Source: DASWNP01 sp036399175 (GTDB taxonomy: Bacteria > Acidobacteriota > Blastocatellia > Pyrinomonadales > Pyrinomonadaceae). Taken from it: 64,000 nt of DNA. Positions 1 to 9,483 of this stretch are shown here, one piece after another. Position 1 is the stretch's first letter, and each line of letters starts with the position of its first letter. The stretch spans positions 48,272 to 112,271 of the forward strand of contig DASWNP010000058.1 in assembly GCA_036399175.1 (NCBI GenBank), read 5' to 3'. The position numbers and the translations under genes were made by a program. The notes below the pieces were generated by a model. The model saw only the letters and a list, made by a program, of their open reading frames with translations. It ran no database searches and had not been told where the DNA came from.

Positions 1-1
1 T

Positions 2-3000
2 CGTCAAGAAAAAACAGAAAGCGCGTCCACATCTCTCCCGCCTCCCGCGCGGGAACAGGCGCAGCCAACCTTCTTCCTTCGGACGAAGCTTCTGCCGCCG
101 CGCCCCGCCCCTTCGCTTCTGCCCCGCCCGCGTTTGATGGAACGCTTACAGCAAAATCTCGCTCATCCCGTGACGCTCGTCACCGCCAACGCGGGCTCAG
201 GCAAGACGACTCTCGTCGCCGATTTCGTACGCACTCATGCGCAGAAGTTCGTCTGGTATCAACTCGACCACACCGACGCCGACCCCTTCGTCTTCCTCGG
301 CTACGTAACTCACGGCATCCGGCAGGCCATCCCCGCCTTCGGCGAAGCCACGCTCGCCTATCTACAGGCGGCGACGGGCGAGCTTGCGCAGCAGCCCGAG
401 CGCGCCGTCGATGTGCTCCTTAACGAAGTGCTCGACTGCGCCGAGCATCAGCTCATCCTCGTCCTCGACGACTATCATCATCTCGGCGCGGAGACGGCGG
501 TGCATCGTGTGGTTGACCGACTGCTCGCCTACCTGCCCGACGTGATGCACGTCATCATCATCTCGCGCGACGTGCCGCCGCTCGCACTCGCCCGCATGCG
601 GACGCAATCCTCGCTCGCCATCATCGACCGCAGCGAGCTTCTCTTCACGGACGAAGAGACGCAGCAGCTCTTCCGGCAGGTCTTCGACCTGGAGCTTTCG
701 CCCGCGCAGCTCGCCGAATACCGCGAGCGCACGAACGGCTGGATTACGGCGCTTCAGCTCGTCCGACAGGTGGCGCAGCGTCAGGCGCTGGCGCGCGGCG
801 CGGGCACTGGCGCGGGCGACGGTGGCGCGCTCGCCGCGCCCGATCTCGTCGAAGTTCTGCGCCAGTCCGAGCGCGACATCTTCGACTATTTCGCCGAAGA
901 GGTTTTCGCAGACGAAGCCGAGGACGTGCAGCAATTTCTGCTCCGCGTCTCTCTGCTTGAGCGCGTCGAGCCCGAAACCTGCGGGCGTCTCTTCCCCGAC
1001 GTGACCGCCCCGGCCATGCTCCAGATGCTCGTGCGCCGCAACGTCTTCATCACGCTCGCGTCCGACGGGCGCGGCGAAGAGTATCGTCTGCATCCTCTCT
1101 TCCGAGGCTTTCTGCGCCGACGCTTGCGCGCAGAGCTTGGTCAGGCGGGCATCGCCTCCGAGCACAGGCGTTTCGCCGACTATTTCCTGCAAACCGAGCA
1201 GTGGGAGCTGGCCGTGCGCCACCTGATTACGGCGGAGGATTTCGAGCGCGCCTCAGAGACCATCGCCGAGCGCGGGGGCGACTGGATAGCGGCGGGCGCT
1301 TTCGCCTCGCTCGTCTCTCTGGTCGAAGCTCTGCCTGCGCCCGCTCTCGAAGCTCAGCCGCGCGCCATCGCCTTCCGCGCCGAGGTCGCGCGTTTGCAGG
1401 GCGACTACCAGACGGCGCAGGCGATGTTTCGCCGCGCCGCGACTCTTCTGCACGAGCGCGGCGACCGCGAAGGTGAGGCCGAGGCGCTGCATTCGCTTGC
1501 GACCATCGCACGTCGCGGGCGCGATTTCGAGACCGCCTTCGGTTATCTCGACCGTGCTCTGGAATTGTCCGACGAGCGCTCGCTCGTGCGTACGAAGTGC
1601 GGCAACACGCGGGGCTTGTGCCTCGTGGCGATGGGCGAGTGGAAGGAGGCCGAGCGCGAGTTTCGCACGGCCCTGCAACTCGCCGAAGAGCGCGGCGACG
1701 AACACTACGCGCGCCTCATCACGCATAACCTCGGCGCTCCGCCTGCGCTTCGCGGCGACTTCGGCGAGGCCATACGCTGGCTGCGTCGTATGCTGCGCGA
1801 CGAGCGTCAAGCGCCGCCCGTGCCGCAGGACGCCGTCGCATATCTCAACCTCGCACGCTGTCTCTGTTATCGAGGCGAGCTGGCCGACTGCGAGCAGCAT
1901 CTCGACCGTTCGCTCGAATTGTGCCAGCTCTTCAACCTCGTCGCCCTGCGCGGCGAGATTTTCGAGTTCTACGGCAACCTCTACCGCGAGCAATCCGACG
2001 CCGCGCGCGCCACAGAGTTCTACGAGCGCGCAGCGCGTGCCTACGACGAAGCCGGCCTCGACCTGACGCGCGTCGAGCTTCTGGAAGAGCGCGCCCTGCT
2101 CGCCTTGCAGATGGGCGACGCGGCTTCAGCCAGGCAGCCGCTCGAACAACTCGTCGCCGCGCGTGAGGAAGCGCGCGACGAGATGGGCTTGCAGCGCGTC
2201 AAGCTTTCGCGCGGGCGTGTGCTTCTGGCCGAAGGGCAGTACGAGGCGGCCTGCGCCGACCTCCAGCCCGCCCTCGAATATTTCCGCGCGCAGGGGATGA
2301 ACTACGAAGAGGCCAAAGCTTCTATGGCGCTCGCCGCGTGCACGCAGGCCAGAGGCTCGGAAGGAGAGATGCTAGAACACCTGCGCCGCGCCCTCGACCT
2401 CGCCACGCGCTACGACTACGAATACTGGTTGCAGCGCGAGGTGACGCGCCAGCCTCAGCTCTTCGCCTCGACAGACGCCGCCGAGCTTCTGCCCGCAGAT
2501 TTGCGCGAGCAGCTTCCCTACGCCTCGACCACCGCCGACGCGCCCTCAAGCGCGCACGCGCCCGCCGCGCTCCCCGTCGCCGCTTCTTCCGTCGCGGCGT
2601 CCGGCGCTTCCCGTTCAGTCGCCGCCATCGCCGCGCATCCGGCGGTCGATTTGAGTATGCACATGCTCGGCGCGGTCGAGATTTTCCGCGACCCGGTGCG
2701 CCCGCTCGCCGCCGACGCCTGGACGACCAAGCGCGCGCGCGACATCCTCTGCTTCATCGCCTCCCGCCCTCACCGCCGCGCCTCCAAAGACACAATCATC
2801 GATACCTTCTGGGAAGAGGCCGATTTCGACGCCGTCGAGAAAAACTTTCATCCGACCATCTCCCACATCCGCAAGGCGCTCAACAGCAACCAGCCGCTCA
2901 AACAGAACTTCCTGCTCTACCGCGACGGCGACTATCTGCTCAACCCCGACTTCTCCTATCGCATCGACATCGAAGAGTTCGATCACCTCGTCGCCGCGGG

Positions 3001-3403
3001 CGAAACGGCGCGGCGCGCGCGCGACCAGGAAACTTTCGTCAATTCTTACGAACAGGCCATCAAGCTCTACCGGGGCGATTTCATGCAGGGCTGCTACGAC
3101 GAATGGGCTGAGCAGCAGCGCTCCTACTACCGCGAGCAGTATCTGCGCCTCTTGGAAACTCTGGCCGCCGCCGCGCAGAAGTCCGAAGAGTGGTCGCGCT
3201 CGCTAGATTTGGCTCAGAAAATTCTCAAGGACGACCCCTTCCGAGAAGACGTTCATTGCATGATGATGCGGGCGCACGCCGCGCTCGGCAATCGCGTCGC
3301 CGTGCGCGAACAGTACGAGACGGTCAAGCGTCTGCTGCGGAAAGAGCTGGGCGTCGAGCCCGCCGCCGAGACGCAGAGAATTTTCCGCGAGCTGCTTCGC
3401 TAG
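2..3403 (+). CDS. MalT-like NTPase/TPR regulator with C-terminal wHTH-BTAD, 5' partial
   Basis: Cytoplasmic transcriptional regulator. The frame is open from base 2 with no stop, and the residues before the first possible start (TTG 134, ATG 137) read TKLLPPRPAPSLLPRPRLMERL, the usual N-terminus of MalT/LuxR-type ATP-dependent regulators. The gene therefore begins left of the window. A P-loop (GSGKTTL, about 30 residues after PRPRL) and Walker B (LILVLDDYHH) mark the STAND-type NTPase. A long TPR-like helical region follows. From about 2650 there is an OmpR-like winged helix (TTKRARDILCFIA...NFHPTISHIRKAL) and then a bacterial transcriptional activator domain ending at ELGVEPAAETQ. In AfsR/SARP proteins the DNA-binding/BTAD part is N-terminal, so the order here is reversed. 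Ligand and target are not visible. The family call is firm. Confidence 0.9.
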   Translation, partial: RQEKTESASTSLPPPAREQAQPTFFLRTKLLPPRPAPSLLPRPRLMERLQQNLAHPVTLVTANAGSGKTTLVADFVRTHAQKFVWYQLDHTDADPFVFLGYVTHGIRQAIPAFGEATLAYLQAATGELAQQPERAVDVLLNEVLDCAEHQLILVLDDYHHLGAETAVHRVVDRLLAYLPDVMHVIIISRDVPPLALARMRTQSSLAIIDRSELLFTDEETQQLFRQVFDLELSPAQLAEYRERTNGWITALQLVRQVAQRQALARGAGTGAGDGGALAAPDLVEVLRQSERDIFDYFAEEVFADEAEDVQQFLLRVSLLERVEPETCGRLFPDVTAPAMLQMLVRRNVFITLASDGRGEEYRLHPLFRGFLRRRLRAELGQAGIASEHRRFADYFLQTEQWELAVRHLITAEDFERASETIAERGGDWIAAGAFASLVSLVEALPAPALEAQPRAIAFRAEVARLQGDYQTAQAMFRRAATLLHERGDREGEAEALHSLATIARRGRDFETAFGYLDRALELSDERSLVRTKCGNTRGLCLVAMGEWKEAEREFRTALQLAEERGDEHYARLITHNLGAPPALRGDFGEAIRWLRRMLRDERQAPPVPQDAVAYLNLARCLCYRGELADCEQHLDRSLELCQLFNLVALRGEIFEFYGNLYREQSDAARATEFYERAARAYDEAGLDLTRVELLEERALLALQMGDAASARQPLEQLVAAREEARDEMGLQRVKLSRGRVLLAEGQYEAACADLQPALEYFRAQGMNYEEAKASMALAACTQARGSEGEMLEHLRRALDLATRYDYEYWLQREVTRQPQLFASTDAAELLPADLREQLPYASTTADAPSSAHAPAALPVAASSVAASGASRSVAAIAAHPAVDLSMHMLGAVEIFRDPVRPLAADAWTTKRARDILCFIASRPHRRASKDTIIDTFWEEADFDAVEKNFHPTISHIRKALNSNQPLKQNFLLYRDGDYLLNPDFSYRIDIEEFDHLVAAGETARRARDQETFVNSYEQAIKLYRGDFMQGCYDEWAEQQRSYYREQYLRLLETLAAAAQKSEEWSRSLDLAQKILKDDPFREDVHCMMMRAHAALGNRVAVREQYETVKRLLRKELGVEPAAETQRIFRELLR

Positions 3404-3406
3404 GGT

Positions 3407-3434
3407 TTGAATTTCGCAGGGCTTTGAATATAAT
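3407..3434 (+). promoter_or_regulatory. sigma70-like promoter for the first subtilase
   Basis: TTGAAT (3407-3412), 16 bp spacer, perfect TATAAT (3429-3434), just after the regulator's stop codon and about 190 bp before the protease ATG. This leaves a 5' leader of roughly 180 nt, relatively A+T-rich, with no other gene in it. Confidence 0.5.
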
Positions 3435-3624
3435 GCGATTCCCCCAACCTACAACAGAATTAGAACAGGATTGCAATAAAGTTATAGACAATGACAGCCG
3501 TCATTCGTCGTCTTATATCTACAGTTCACTCCTCGCATGTGCCACCCGTCCCCGACGCGGGCGCGCCTGCCGCCGGAGCCGCGCTGGCCTAAACGCAAAT
3601 TTCCAAAGCCTGCTTTTCAGAAAA

Positions 3625-6600
3625 ATGACACAAGATTTCTGTCGGAACATCCAAAGGTTCATTGCGCTCGTGTTGGCGCTCGCCGTCGGGGCGGGGACGA
3701 CCGGGGCGGGCGTGCTCGTGCGCGAAGGCGAGGGCGTCGTCTTTACCGGCGTTGACGGGATTCGCTACGAGAGCAGCTCGGGCGTCGTCTTCACCGGCGT
3801 TGACCGCCTGCTCGGCTTCAACGTCAACGGCATCTCCTGGGCTGATTCCGCCGGCACGGTCTTCACAGGCGTTGACGGCACGACCTTCACGGGCGTTGAC
3901 GGCGCGAGCTACACCGGCACGAACAGCCTTCAGGCGGTACAGGCCGACGGCGTCACCTTCACCGGAGCAGACGGTGTGACTTTCACGGGCGCGGACGGCG
4001 TCACCTTCACAGGCGCGGACGGCACGACCTATCGCGCGAACGCCGTCACCATCAGGGATGCTAACGGCGTGGTCTTCACGGGCGTTGACGGCGTGGTCTT
4101 CACGGGCGTCGATGGCTTGCAGCAGAGTGCCGAAGACGGCGTGACATTTACGGGCGCAGACGGCGGCACGATGAAGCAGGCCGACAGCGCGCGTCTCGAC
4201 TCGGCGCGTCAACTCGTCGCCACCGGCACGAACGGGCGCATCTTCACCGTCGAGCCCGCCGGAGTAGTCTTCACGGGAATTGACGGCATCGTCTTTACGG
4301 GCGTTGACGGCACGACCTTTACAGGCGCTGACGGCATCACCTTCACGGGCGCTGACGACCTTTTGATGACGGAGGCGAGCGTCGGCGGCGAGCGCGTCGG
4401 CTTGCAGACCATCGACCCCGAACTGGCGGCGCTTTTGAATGAGACGACCGACGACAGAAATATCAACGCCGTCATCGTCTATCATCGACCCGTGACCGAG
4501 GCCGACATCGCGCACCTGCAAGGCTTGGGCGTAACGGGCGGCACGCGCTACCGAGTGCTGCCGATGCTCACCATCACGGCGACGCGATACCAGATAGAAG
4601 TTATCTCGAAGCTTGCGGGCGTGCGCTCCATCTGGGGCAACCGGACGCTCCAATGGACGGCCGACGAGAGCCGCGCTCAGACGCGCGCCAATCTTGCTCT
4701 GACGGATGCTGAGCTGGCCTTGAGAAACAACGGCGCGCCTCTTTCCGGTCGCGGCGTCACCGTCGCCGTGCTCGACACGGGGCTCGACGCGACGCACGCC
4801 GACCTCAGTGGTCGCGTCCTCCGCAACGTCAAGCTCGCCGACCCGCAGGACACCATCCCCGCAGGCTTCAGCTATCCGAACCAGATTGAAGGGCTTTCGA
4901 ACACCGACCAGGCGAGCGGGCACGGCACGTTCGTCGGCGGCATCATCGCGGGCGACGGGGCGCGCTCGGGCGGGAAGTTCAAAGGCGTCGCGCCGGGCGC
5001 GCGGCTCGTCGGCCTGAGCGCGGGCGACGTGAATCTCTTCTACGTGCTCTCGGGCTTCGACTATCTTCTGTCGAATCGCGCGGCGCTCGGCGTGCGCGTC
5101 GTCAATTGCAGCTTCTCTGCCTCGACGCTCTACAATCCGAACGACCCGGTCAACGTCGCCACCAAGATGCTCACCGAAAGGGGCGTCAACATCGTCTTCT
5201 CGGCTGGCAACACCGGACTCAGCTCGCTCAACCCTTACGCCGCCGCGCCCTGGGTCATCTCTGTCGGCGCGACCTCGGGCAAAAACCTTCTCGCAGACTT
5301 CTCTTCGCGCGGCACTTTCGGCAGCCCCACCGCGCGCCCGACGCTGGTTGCACCCGGCGTCGATGTCGTCAGCCTGCGCGCGAGTCTCCTGAACGCGACG
5401 GGCGTGACGGGTCTGACGCCGCTCGGCGCAGACACCCGCCAGCTCACGCTCTCCGAAGCCAATCATTACACGACGGCGAGCGGCACGAGCTTTTCAGCGC
5501 CACAGGTGGTCGGCGCTATCGCGCTCATGCTCGAAGCCAATCCGAGCCTGACGCCCGCCGAAGTGCGCGACATCCTGCAAAGCACGGCGACGCCGCTTCC
5601 GCCTTACTACGCGCACGAGGTCGGCGCGGGACTTCTCAACACGCACGCGGCTGTGCTCGCCGCAGAGTTTCCGGAGCGGCGCATCGGCATGTGGCGCTCG
5701 ACAGCCGACCAGGGGCAGGTGCGCTTCGTCAAAGACGCGGCGGTGGAGTTCTCAGGCATGGTCACGCCGGGCGCGCCCGACGACGTGAGCTTCACGATTC
5801 CTGAAGGCACTCTGACGGCTTCGGTGCAGGTCGCATGGGGGCCGCACGCCACCGTCAACGATTTGAGTCTCGCAGTCTTCGACGCAGGGGGCGCACGGCG
5901 CGCCTTCTCGAACCTCGTCAACCTGCCCGGTCTCACAGGCCGTCGTGAGCACGCGCAGCTCAAGTCGCCCGTCGCAGGCGCGTGGCGTGCACGCGTGGCG
6001 AACACGCTCCCGCTCGTCGGCACGCCGCAGAACTATTCAGGCGTCTTTGAAGTGTCGCGCGTCGAGTATCCGGCGCTCTCAGACTTCGACGCGATGAGCG
6101 CCGCCTCGCGCGACGAAGCCCGGCAGGTCTTGCGCTCCTTCGTGATGTTCCCCGTCGGCGGCTATTTCCGCCCCGCCGACATGGTGACGCGCGCCGACCT
6201 CGCAGCGACGCTCGTGCGCGGCGCACGCGTTCCGCAATACGCACCCGCACAGCCGAGCTATACAGACGTGCTCGACCAGACGACGATGAACTACGTCGAG
6301 AGCGCGCAGTGTTCGGTATCCGCTCCGCTCTTCTACGATGCTGCGACGGGCGGCGCGTTTCGTCCCGACGAGCAGGCCACTCGGCTCGCCTCTGCCGTCG
6401 CGCTCGTCAGAGCCGCCGGGCTGCAAAGCGAGGCCGAGAACTACACGGGCACGGAGACGCTGCTCCTCGACTTGAGCGCCGTCCCCGCAGAGCTTCGCGG
6501 CTACGTCAAACTCGCCGTCGCGCGCGGCCTTCTTCCTGCTCATGGCTCATACTTCCACCCGCAGACGGCTCTCACGCGCGCCGAACTGGCGCACGCAATG

Positions 6601-6630
6601 ATTGCCTTCGGCAAGCTCGTCACGAAGTAG
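3625..6630 (+). CDS. secreted S8 (subtilisin-like) peptidase with FTGxDG repeat tract
   Basis: Extracellular serine protease, 1001 aa from ATG 3625. This start gives a signal peptide (hydrophobic FIALVLALAVGAGTTGAG); the open frame runs further upstream, but only through low-quality sequence. Residues about 38-245 are a tract with 14 copies of FTG[VAI]D, often in strict 8-residue register. A pro-domain-like segment follows (VIVYHRPVTEADIAHLQGLGV). The catalytic domain has Asp384 (VLDTGLD), His433 (GHGT) and Ser622 (GTSFSAPQ), so the triad is intact. The C-terminal 180 residues contain SLH-like segments (FRPADMVTRADLAATLVR, FRPDEQATRLASAVALVR, FHPQTALTRAELAHAMI), suggesting cell-surface attachment. 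Followed by a strong terminator. Two more S8 genes lie within 9 kb. Confidence 0.92.
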   Translation: MTQDFCRNIQRFIALVLALAVGAGTTGAGVLVREGEGVVFTGVDGIRYESSSGVVFTGVDRLLGFNVNGISWADSAGTVFTGVDGTTFTGVDGASYTGTNSLQAVQADGVTFTGADGVTFTGADGVTFTGADGTTYRANAVTIRDANGVVFTGVDGVVFTGVDGLQQSAEDGVTFTGADGGTMKQADSARLDSARQLVATGTNGRIFTVEPAGVVFTGIDGIVFTGVDGTTFTGADGITFTGADDLLMTEASVGGERVGLQTIDPELAALLNETTDDRNINAVIVYHRPVTEADIAHLQGLGVTGGTRYRVLPMLTITATRYQIEVISKLAGVRSIWGNRTLQWTADESRAQTRANLALTDAELALRNNGAPLSGRGVTVAVLDTGLDATHADLSGRVLRNVKLADPQDTIPAGFSYPNQIEGLSNTDQASGHGTFVGGIIAGDGARSGGKFKGVAPGARLVGLSAGDVNLFYVLSGFDYLLSNRAALGVRVVNCSFSASTLYNPNDPVNVATKMLTERGVNIVFSAGNTGLSSLNPYAAAPWVISVGATSGKNLLADFSSRGTFGSPTARPTLVAPGVDVVSLRASLLNATGVTGLTPLGADTRQLTLSEANHYTTASGTSFSAPQVVGAIALMLEANPSLTPAEVRDILQSTATPLPPYYAHEVGAGLLNTHAAVLAAEFPERRIGMWRSTADQGQVRFVKDAAVEFSGMVTPGAPDDVSFTIPEGTLTASVQVAWGPHATVNDLSLAVFDAGGARRAFSNLVNLPGLTGRREHAQLKSPVAGAWRARVANTLPLVGTPQNYSGVFEVSRVEYPALSDFDAMSAASRDEARQVLRSFVMFPVGGYFRPADMVTRADLAATLVRGARVPQYAPAQPSYTDVLDQTTMNYVESAQCSVSAPLFYDAATGGAFRPDEQATRLASAVALVRAAGLQSEAENYTGTETLLLDLSAVPAELRGYVKLAVARGLLPAHGSYFHPQTALTRAELAHAMIAFGKLVTK
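3736..4359 (+). repeat. 24-bp/octapeptide FTGxDG repeats inside the protease gene
   Basis: Fourteen FTG[VAI]D cores, in runs of two to four at exact 24-bp spacing (G-V-x-F-T-G-x-D), separated by degenerate spacers of 10-40 residues. The repeats differ in third-codon positions, so they are maintained at protein level rather than as recent DNA duplications. They are not RTX nonapeptides (no GGxGxD pattern). Confidence 0.85.
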
Positions 6631-6660
6631 CCTTTCAGCTTACCCCCATCGAACGCAAGA

Positions 6661-6696
6661 GCGGTCGCCCGTTTGATTCGGGCGACCGCTTTTTTT
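6661..6696 (+). terminator. rho-independent terminator
   Basis: Perfect 11-bp stem (GCGGTCGCCCG / CGGGCGACCGC), 7-nt loop, then seven T. It lies 30 bp after the protease stop and separates it from the convergent peptide-binding protein gene. Confidence 0.92.
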
Positions 6697-6737
6697 CCGT
6701 CTGCTCGTGTCTCTACCGTTGGCGGTTGAAGTGGCTG

Positions 6738-8525
6738 CTATTTTTTGATGAAGAGTTCTTCGACGTTCCAGAGCGAGTAGGGGACGACGACGCTCGGGCG
6801 GTAGTTGCCGATGCGCGTGTTGGCGGCGCAGACGATGTGGCGCGCGACGATGGGGATGACGGGCATGTGCTCGGCGATGGTAAGTTGTATGTCGCGGAAG
6901 ACGGCGCGGCGTTTCTCTACGTCGGTTTCGCGCGAGAGGGCGACGACCAGTTCGTCGATGCGCGCTTCCCAGGGCGTGGCGGGCTTCGCCTGCTTCGGAT
7001 ACCACTGGTGATTGTCGCTGGAGCTGTTGAGGAGGTTTGAATAAGAAGAGGGGTCTGTGTCGCTGACGGTTGCGCCGAGCAGCACGGCGTCGTAATCGAA
7101 GCTCTGCAAGGCGCGGCGCACGACTTCGCTCGTCTCCACAGGCGCAATCTGCATCCTGATGCCGAGCCGCGCGAGGTCTTCCTGAATGACGGCGGCCTCG
7201 GCCTTTCTCTCTTCGTTCGTGGTTTGAAGAATGAGGGTGAAGCCGACCGCGTTTCCTTTCGCGTCCGTTAGCTCGGGCGCTTCCTTCGTGCCGCCCGTTT
7301 TGAAACCGGCTTCGGAGAGAAGTGCGCGCGCGCGTTCGAGGTTGTACTCGGTGCGCGGCACGTCAGAAGCGACCCATGCGCGATTGCCCGGAGAGACGTA
7401 GCCGTAGAGCGGAGTGGCGAGTCCTTGCAGGGTGGTGGAGGCGATGGTCTCGCGGTCGATGGCGTGGGCGACGGCGCGCCGGAAACGCTCGTCGGCGAAC
7501 CATGCGCGCTTCGACGCATCGACGATGGGCTTGCCGTCGCGCTCGCCTTCGTTGAGGTTGAACCAGATGTAATCGGTGCTGAGGCCGGGGCCGAGGTCGT
7601 AGGCGCGCACCGCGCCCGTGCCCGCCTGCTGCAAGGCGGCATAGTCGGTCGGGCGGATGCGGTCAACGATGTCGAGCGCTCCTTCTTTGACGCGCGTCAC
7701 CGCCGCGTTCTGGTCGCCGACGACTTCGACGACGATTCGCTCAAGATACGGAAGCTGATTGCCCGCCCCGTCCTTCTTCCAGAAGTGTGGGTTGCGCTTG
7801 AGGGTGATGCGCTCGCCGGGCGTGACGGCTTCGACCGTGAAAGGCCCTGCGGTGACGATGCGCGCGGGCTCCGTCGAGATGCTGAAAGACTCGCGCCCCA
7901 TCGCGCCCCGCTTCAAGTCTTCTTCCAGCAGATGCTTCGGCAGGACGGCGAGGTTGACGAGATAGGTTTCGGGCGCGGCCACTACTTCGGGGAAGACGAA
8001 ACGCATGCGCCGGGCGTCAGACGCCGAGGCTTCTATCTGCCGCCCGCCGATAGTCATGGTCGTGCGGAAGATGGAGGCTGTGCTTTCGTCGTAGATGGCG
8101 CGCAGGGTGAAGAGCACGTCCTCTGTGGTGAGAGGATGGCCGTCTGAGAATTTCAGCCCGTCGCGCAAGGTCAGGTCAACGGTGCGCCCGTCGCCCGTGA
8201 GCTGCCATGATTCGGCGAGCGAGGGCGCGTATCGCTGCGCGTCGTGGTCGTAATCGACTAGCCGCGCGCCCAGAAGGATAAAGGCGAGCGTGAAAGAGGG
8301 CTCGTCGGCCACCATGATTGGATTGAAGGTTTTGGGCGGGGCGCTGAGGCGGTAGCTGAGCGTGCCGCCGCTCGTGCCCGTGACGCGCTCGCGCGCGAGT
8401 CCCGTCTGAGACGCGTTCGTGTTCGTCGCCGTCTGCTCGGTCTGCTGCAAGCACGCGCCCGCCGACAAGGCGAAGGCGAGCATGACGAGCGTCAGAAAGA
8501 TTCTTTGAAGCACGGAGAGTTTCAT
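6738..8525 (-). CDS. peptide ABC transporter substrate-binding lipoprotein (SBP family 5)
   Basis: Periplasmic solute-binding protein for oligopeptide-type uptake, about 595 aa from ATG 8525 (a GTG at 8534 is the alternative; neither has a strong Shine-Dalgarno). The signal peptide ends in a lipobox (LSAGAC), followed by a Thr/Asn-rich tether. Family 5 landmarks: GGTLSYRLSAPPKTFNPIM near the mature N-terminus, YAPSLAESWQLTGDGRTVDLTLRDGLKFSDGHPLTTEDVLFTL, and a C-terminal VPYSLWNVEELFIKK. It is transcribed away from a zinc-ribbon gene and two Opp-type permeases. No ATPase subunits are nearby, so they must be encoded elsewhere if the transporter is complete. Confidence 0.92.
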   Translation of the reverse strand: MKLSVLQRIFLTLVMLAFALSAGACLQQTEQTATNTNASQTGLARERVTGTSGGTLSYRLSAPPKTFNPIMVADEPSFTLAFILLGARLVDYDHDAQRYAPSLAESWQLTGDGRTVDLTLRDGLKFSDGHPLTTEDVLFTLRAIYDESTASIFRTTMTIGGRQIEASASDARRMRFVFPEVVAAPETYLVNLAVLPKHLLEEDLKRGAMGRESFSISTEPARIVTAGPFTVEAVTPGERITLKRNPHFWKKDGAGNQLPYLERIVVEVVGDQNAAVTRVKEGALDIVDRIRPTDYAALQQAGTGAVRAYDLGPGLSTDYIWFNLNEGERDGKPIVDASKRAWFADERFRRAVAHAIDRETIASTTLQGLATPLYGYVSPGNRAWVASDVPRTEYNLERARALLSEAGFKTGGTKEAPELTDAKGNAVGFTLILQTTNEERKAEAAVIQEDLARLGIRMQIAPVETSEVVRRALQSFDYDAVLLGATVSDTDPSSYSNLLNSSSDNHQWYPKQAKPATPWEARIDELVVALSRETDVEKRRAVFRDIQLTIAEHMPVIPIVARHIVCAANTRIGNYRPSVVVPYSLWNVEELFIKK

Positions 8526-8791
8526 CTTTATCACCGGAAGCGTGGCGTTAGTTTAAGAGAAGCTTGAAGAACTGACCCTTCGGCACTTTTAATCAAAGGT
8601 GAGGCGTGCGGATTCAATCACGAAAGCCGACGTATGTCCAGAACTTTCAACGTCGAAGAAGCTGGAATAAGCGTTAGACCTTCGTTGACATGCCGGATAT
8701 TTTCGAGGAAGTTATGAACTTCGGCAACCGGGCGCTCGTAGTCGTCTTCAGAGAGAGCAATCGCTCAAGCATTTCAGGATGAGGTGTCAAA

Positions 8792-9340
8792 ATGTATTGT
8801 CCCAAGTGTAGCCAGCAACAGGCTTCAGAAGAGATTCGCTTCTGCTCGCGTTGTGGCTTTCAGTTCGACGGATTGAAAAAGCTGTTCGACGAAAATCAGG
8901 ACGCTCTCGTGACGGGTGAAGCCGAGAGACGAGTCCGGCGCGAGCCTCTTCACAAAAGAGATGCCCTTTTAGGAGCGAGCCTCATGCTGGTCGGGGCAGT
9001 CGCAATCGCTCTGCTGACGATTAGCGCCGAAGCGGCGACGCCTTTGCAGGCCGTCGTCATCCCTCTGTTGCTGGTGTGGGCTGCGACTGCTTCTCTTCTC
9101 CTGCTCTCCGGGCACGCCGCGCGAGAAGTAAAGAAGCTTTTTTCCAGAGATGCTTCCGCGACAGGGTCGGAGGCTTCTCCCGATTTGACCGCGCTCGTCA
9201 GCCCCGCTCGACAAAATGCCTTGCCGCCAGCTCAAAGTGCGCCCGTTTCGGGACTCGGCGCATGGCGGACTAACACTGCGGAGTTGGCGCAGCCGCCGAG
9301 TATCACAGAACACACGACAGATTCGTTGAGCAGCAAGTGA
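8792..9340 (+). CDS. zinc-ribbon membrane protein
   Basis: 182 aa, start ATG 8792 with GAGG upstream. The N-terminus is a short zinc ribbon (Cys3, Cys6, Cys18, Cys21; MYCPKC...FCSRCGFQF). A charged stretch is followed by two adjacent transmembrane helices (LGASLMLVGAVAIALLTI and LQAVVIPLLLVWAATASLLLL). The C-terminus is polar and low-complexity. The architecture recurs in many small bacterial zinc-ribbon membrane proteins of unknown role. It lies between the substrate-binding protein (divergent) and the permeases (same strand, 143 bp away). Function is not assignable. Confidence 0.75.
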   Translation: MYCPKCSQQQASEEIRFCSRCGFQFDGLKKLFDENQDALVTGEAERRVRREPLHKRDALLGASLMLVGAVAIALLTISAEAATPLQAVVIPLLLVWAATASLLLLSGHAAREVKKLFSRDASATGSEASPDLTALVSPARQNALPPAQSAPVSGLGAWRTNTAELAQPPSITEHTTDSLSSK

Positions 9341-9483
9341 AAGGTCTGGCAAGCCCGATTCAAGCTCCGACTTAAGGTCTAACAATTCATTAAAGCTGCA
9401 TCCTCAAAAGCATTCTTTTCATCTGCTTCCTCATGTCGTAAATTGTCGCTGGCGCTCGCGGCGGTTGCGTCGAGCGCGAGGCA

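Noticed and set aside
3589..5466. Long minus-strand open frame (625 codons) opposite the first protease
   Set aside because: It is the complement of codon-biased GC-rich coding sequence; the product is repetitive (AVNAREDHAV) because of the repeat tract and has no recognised domain.
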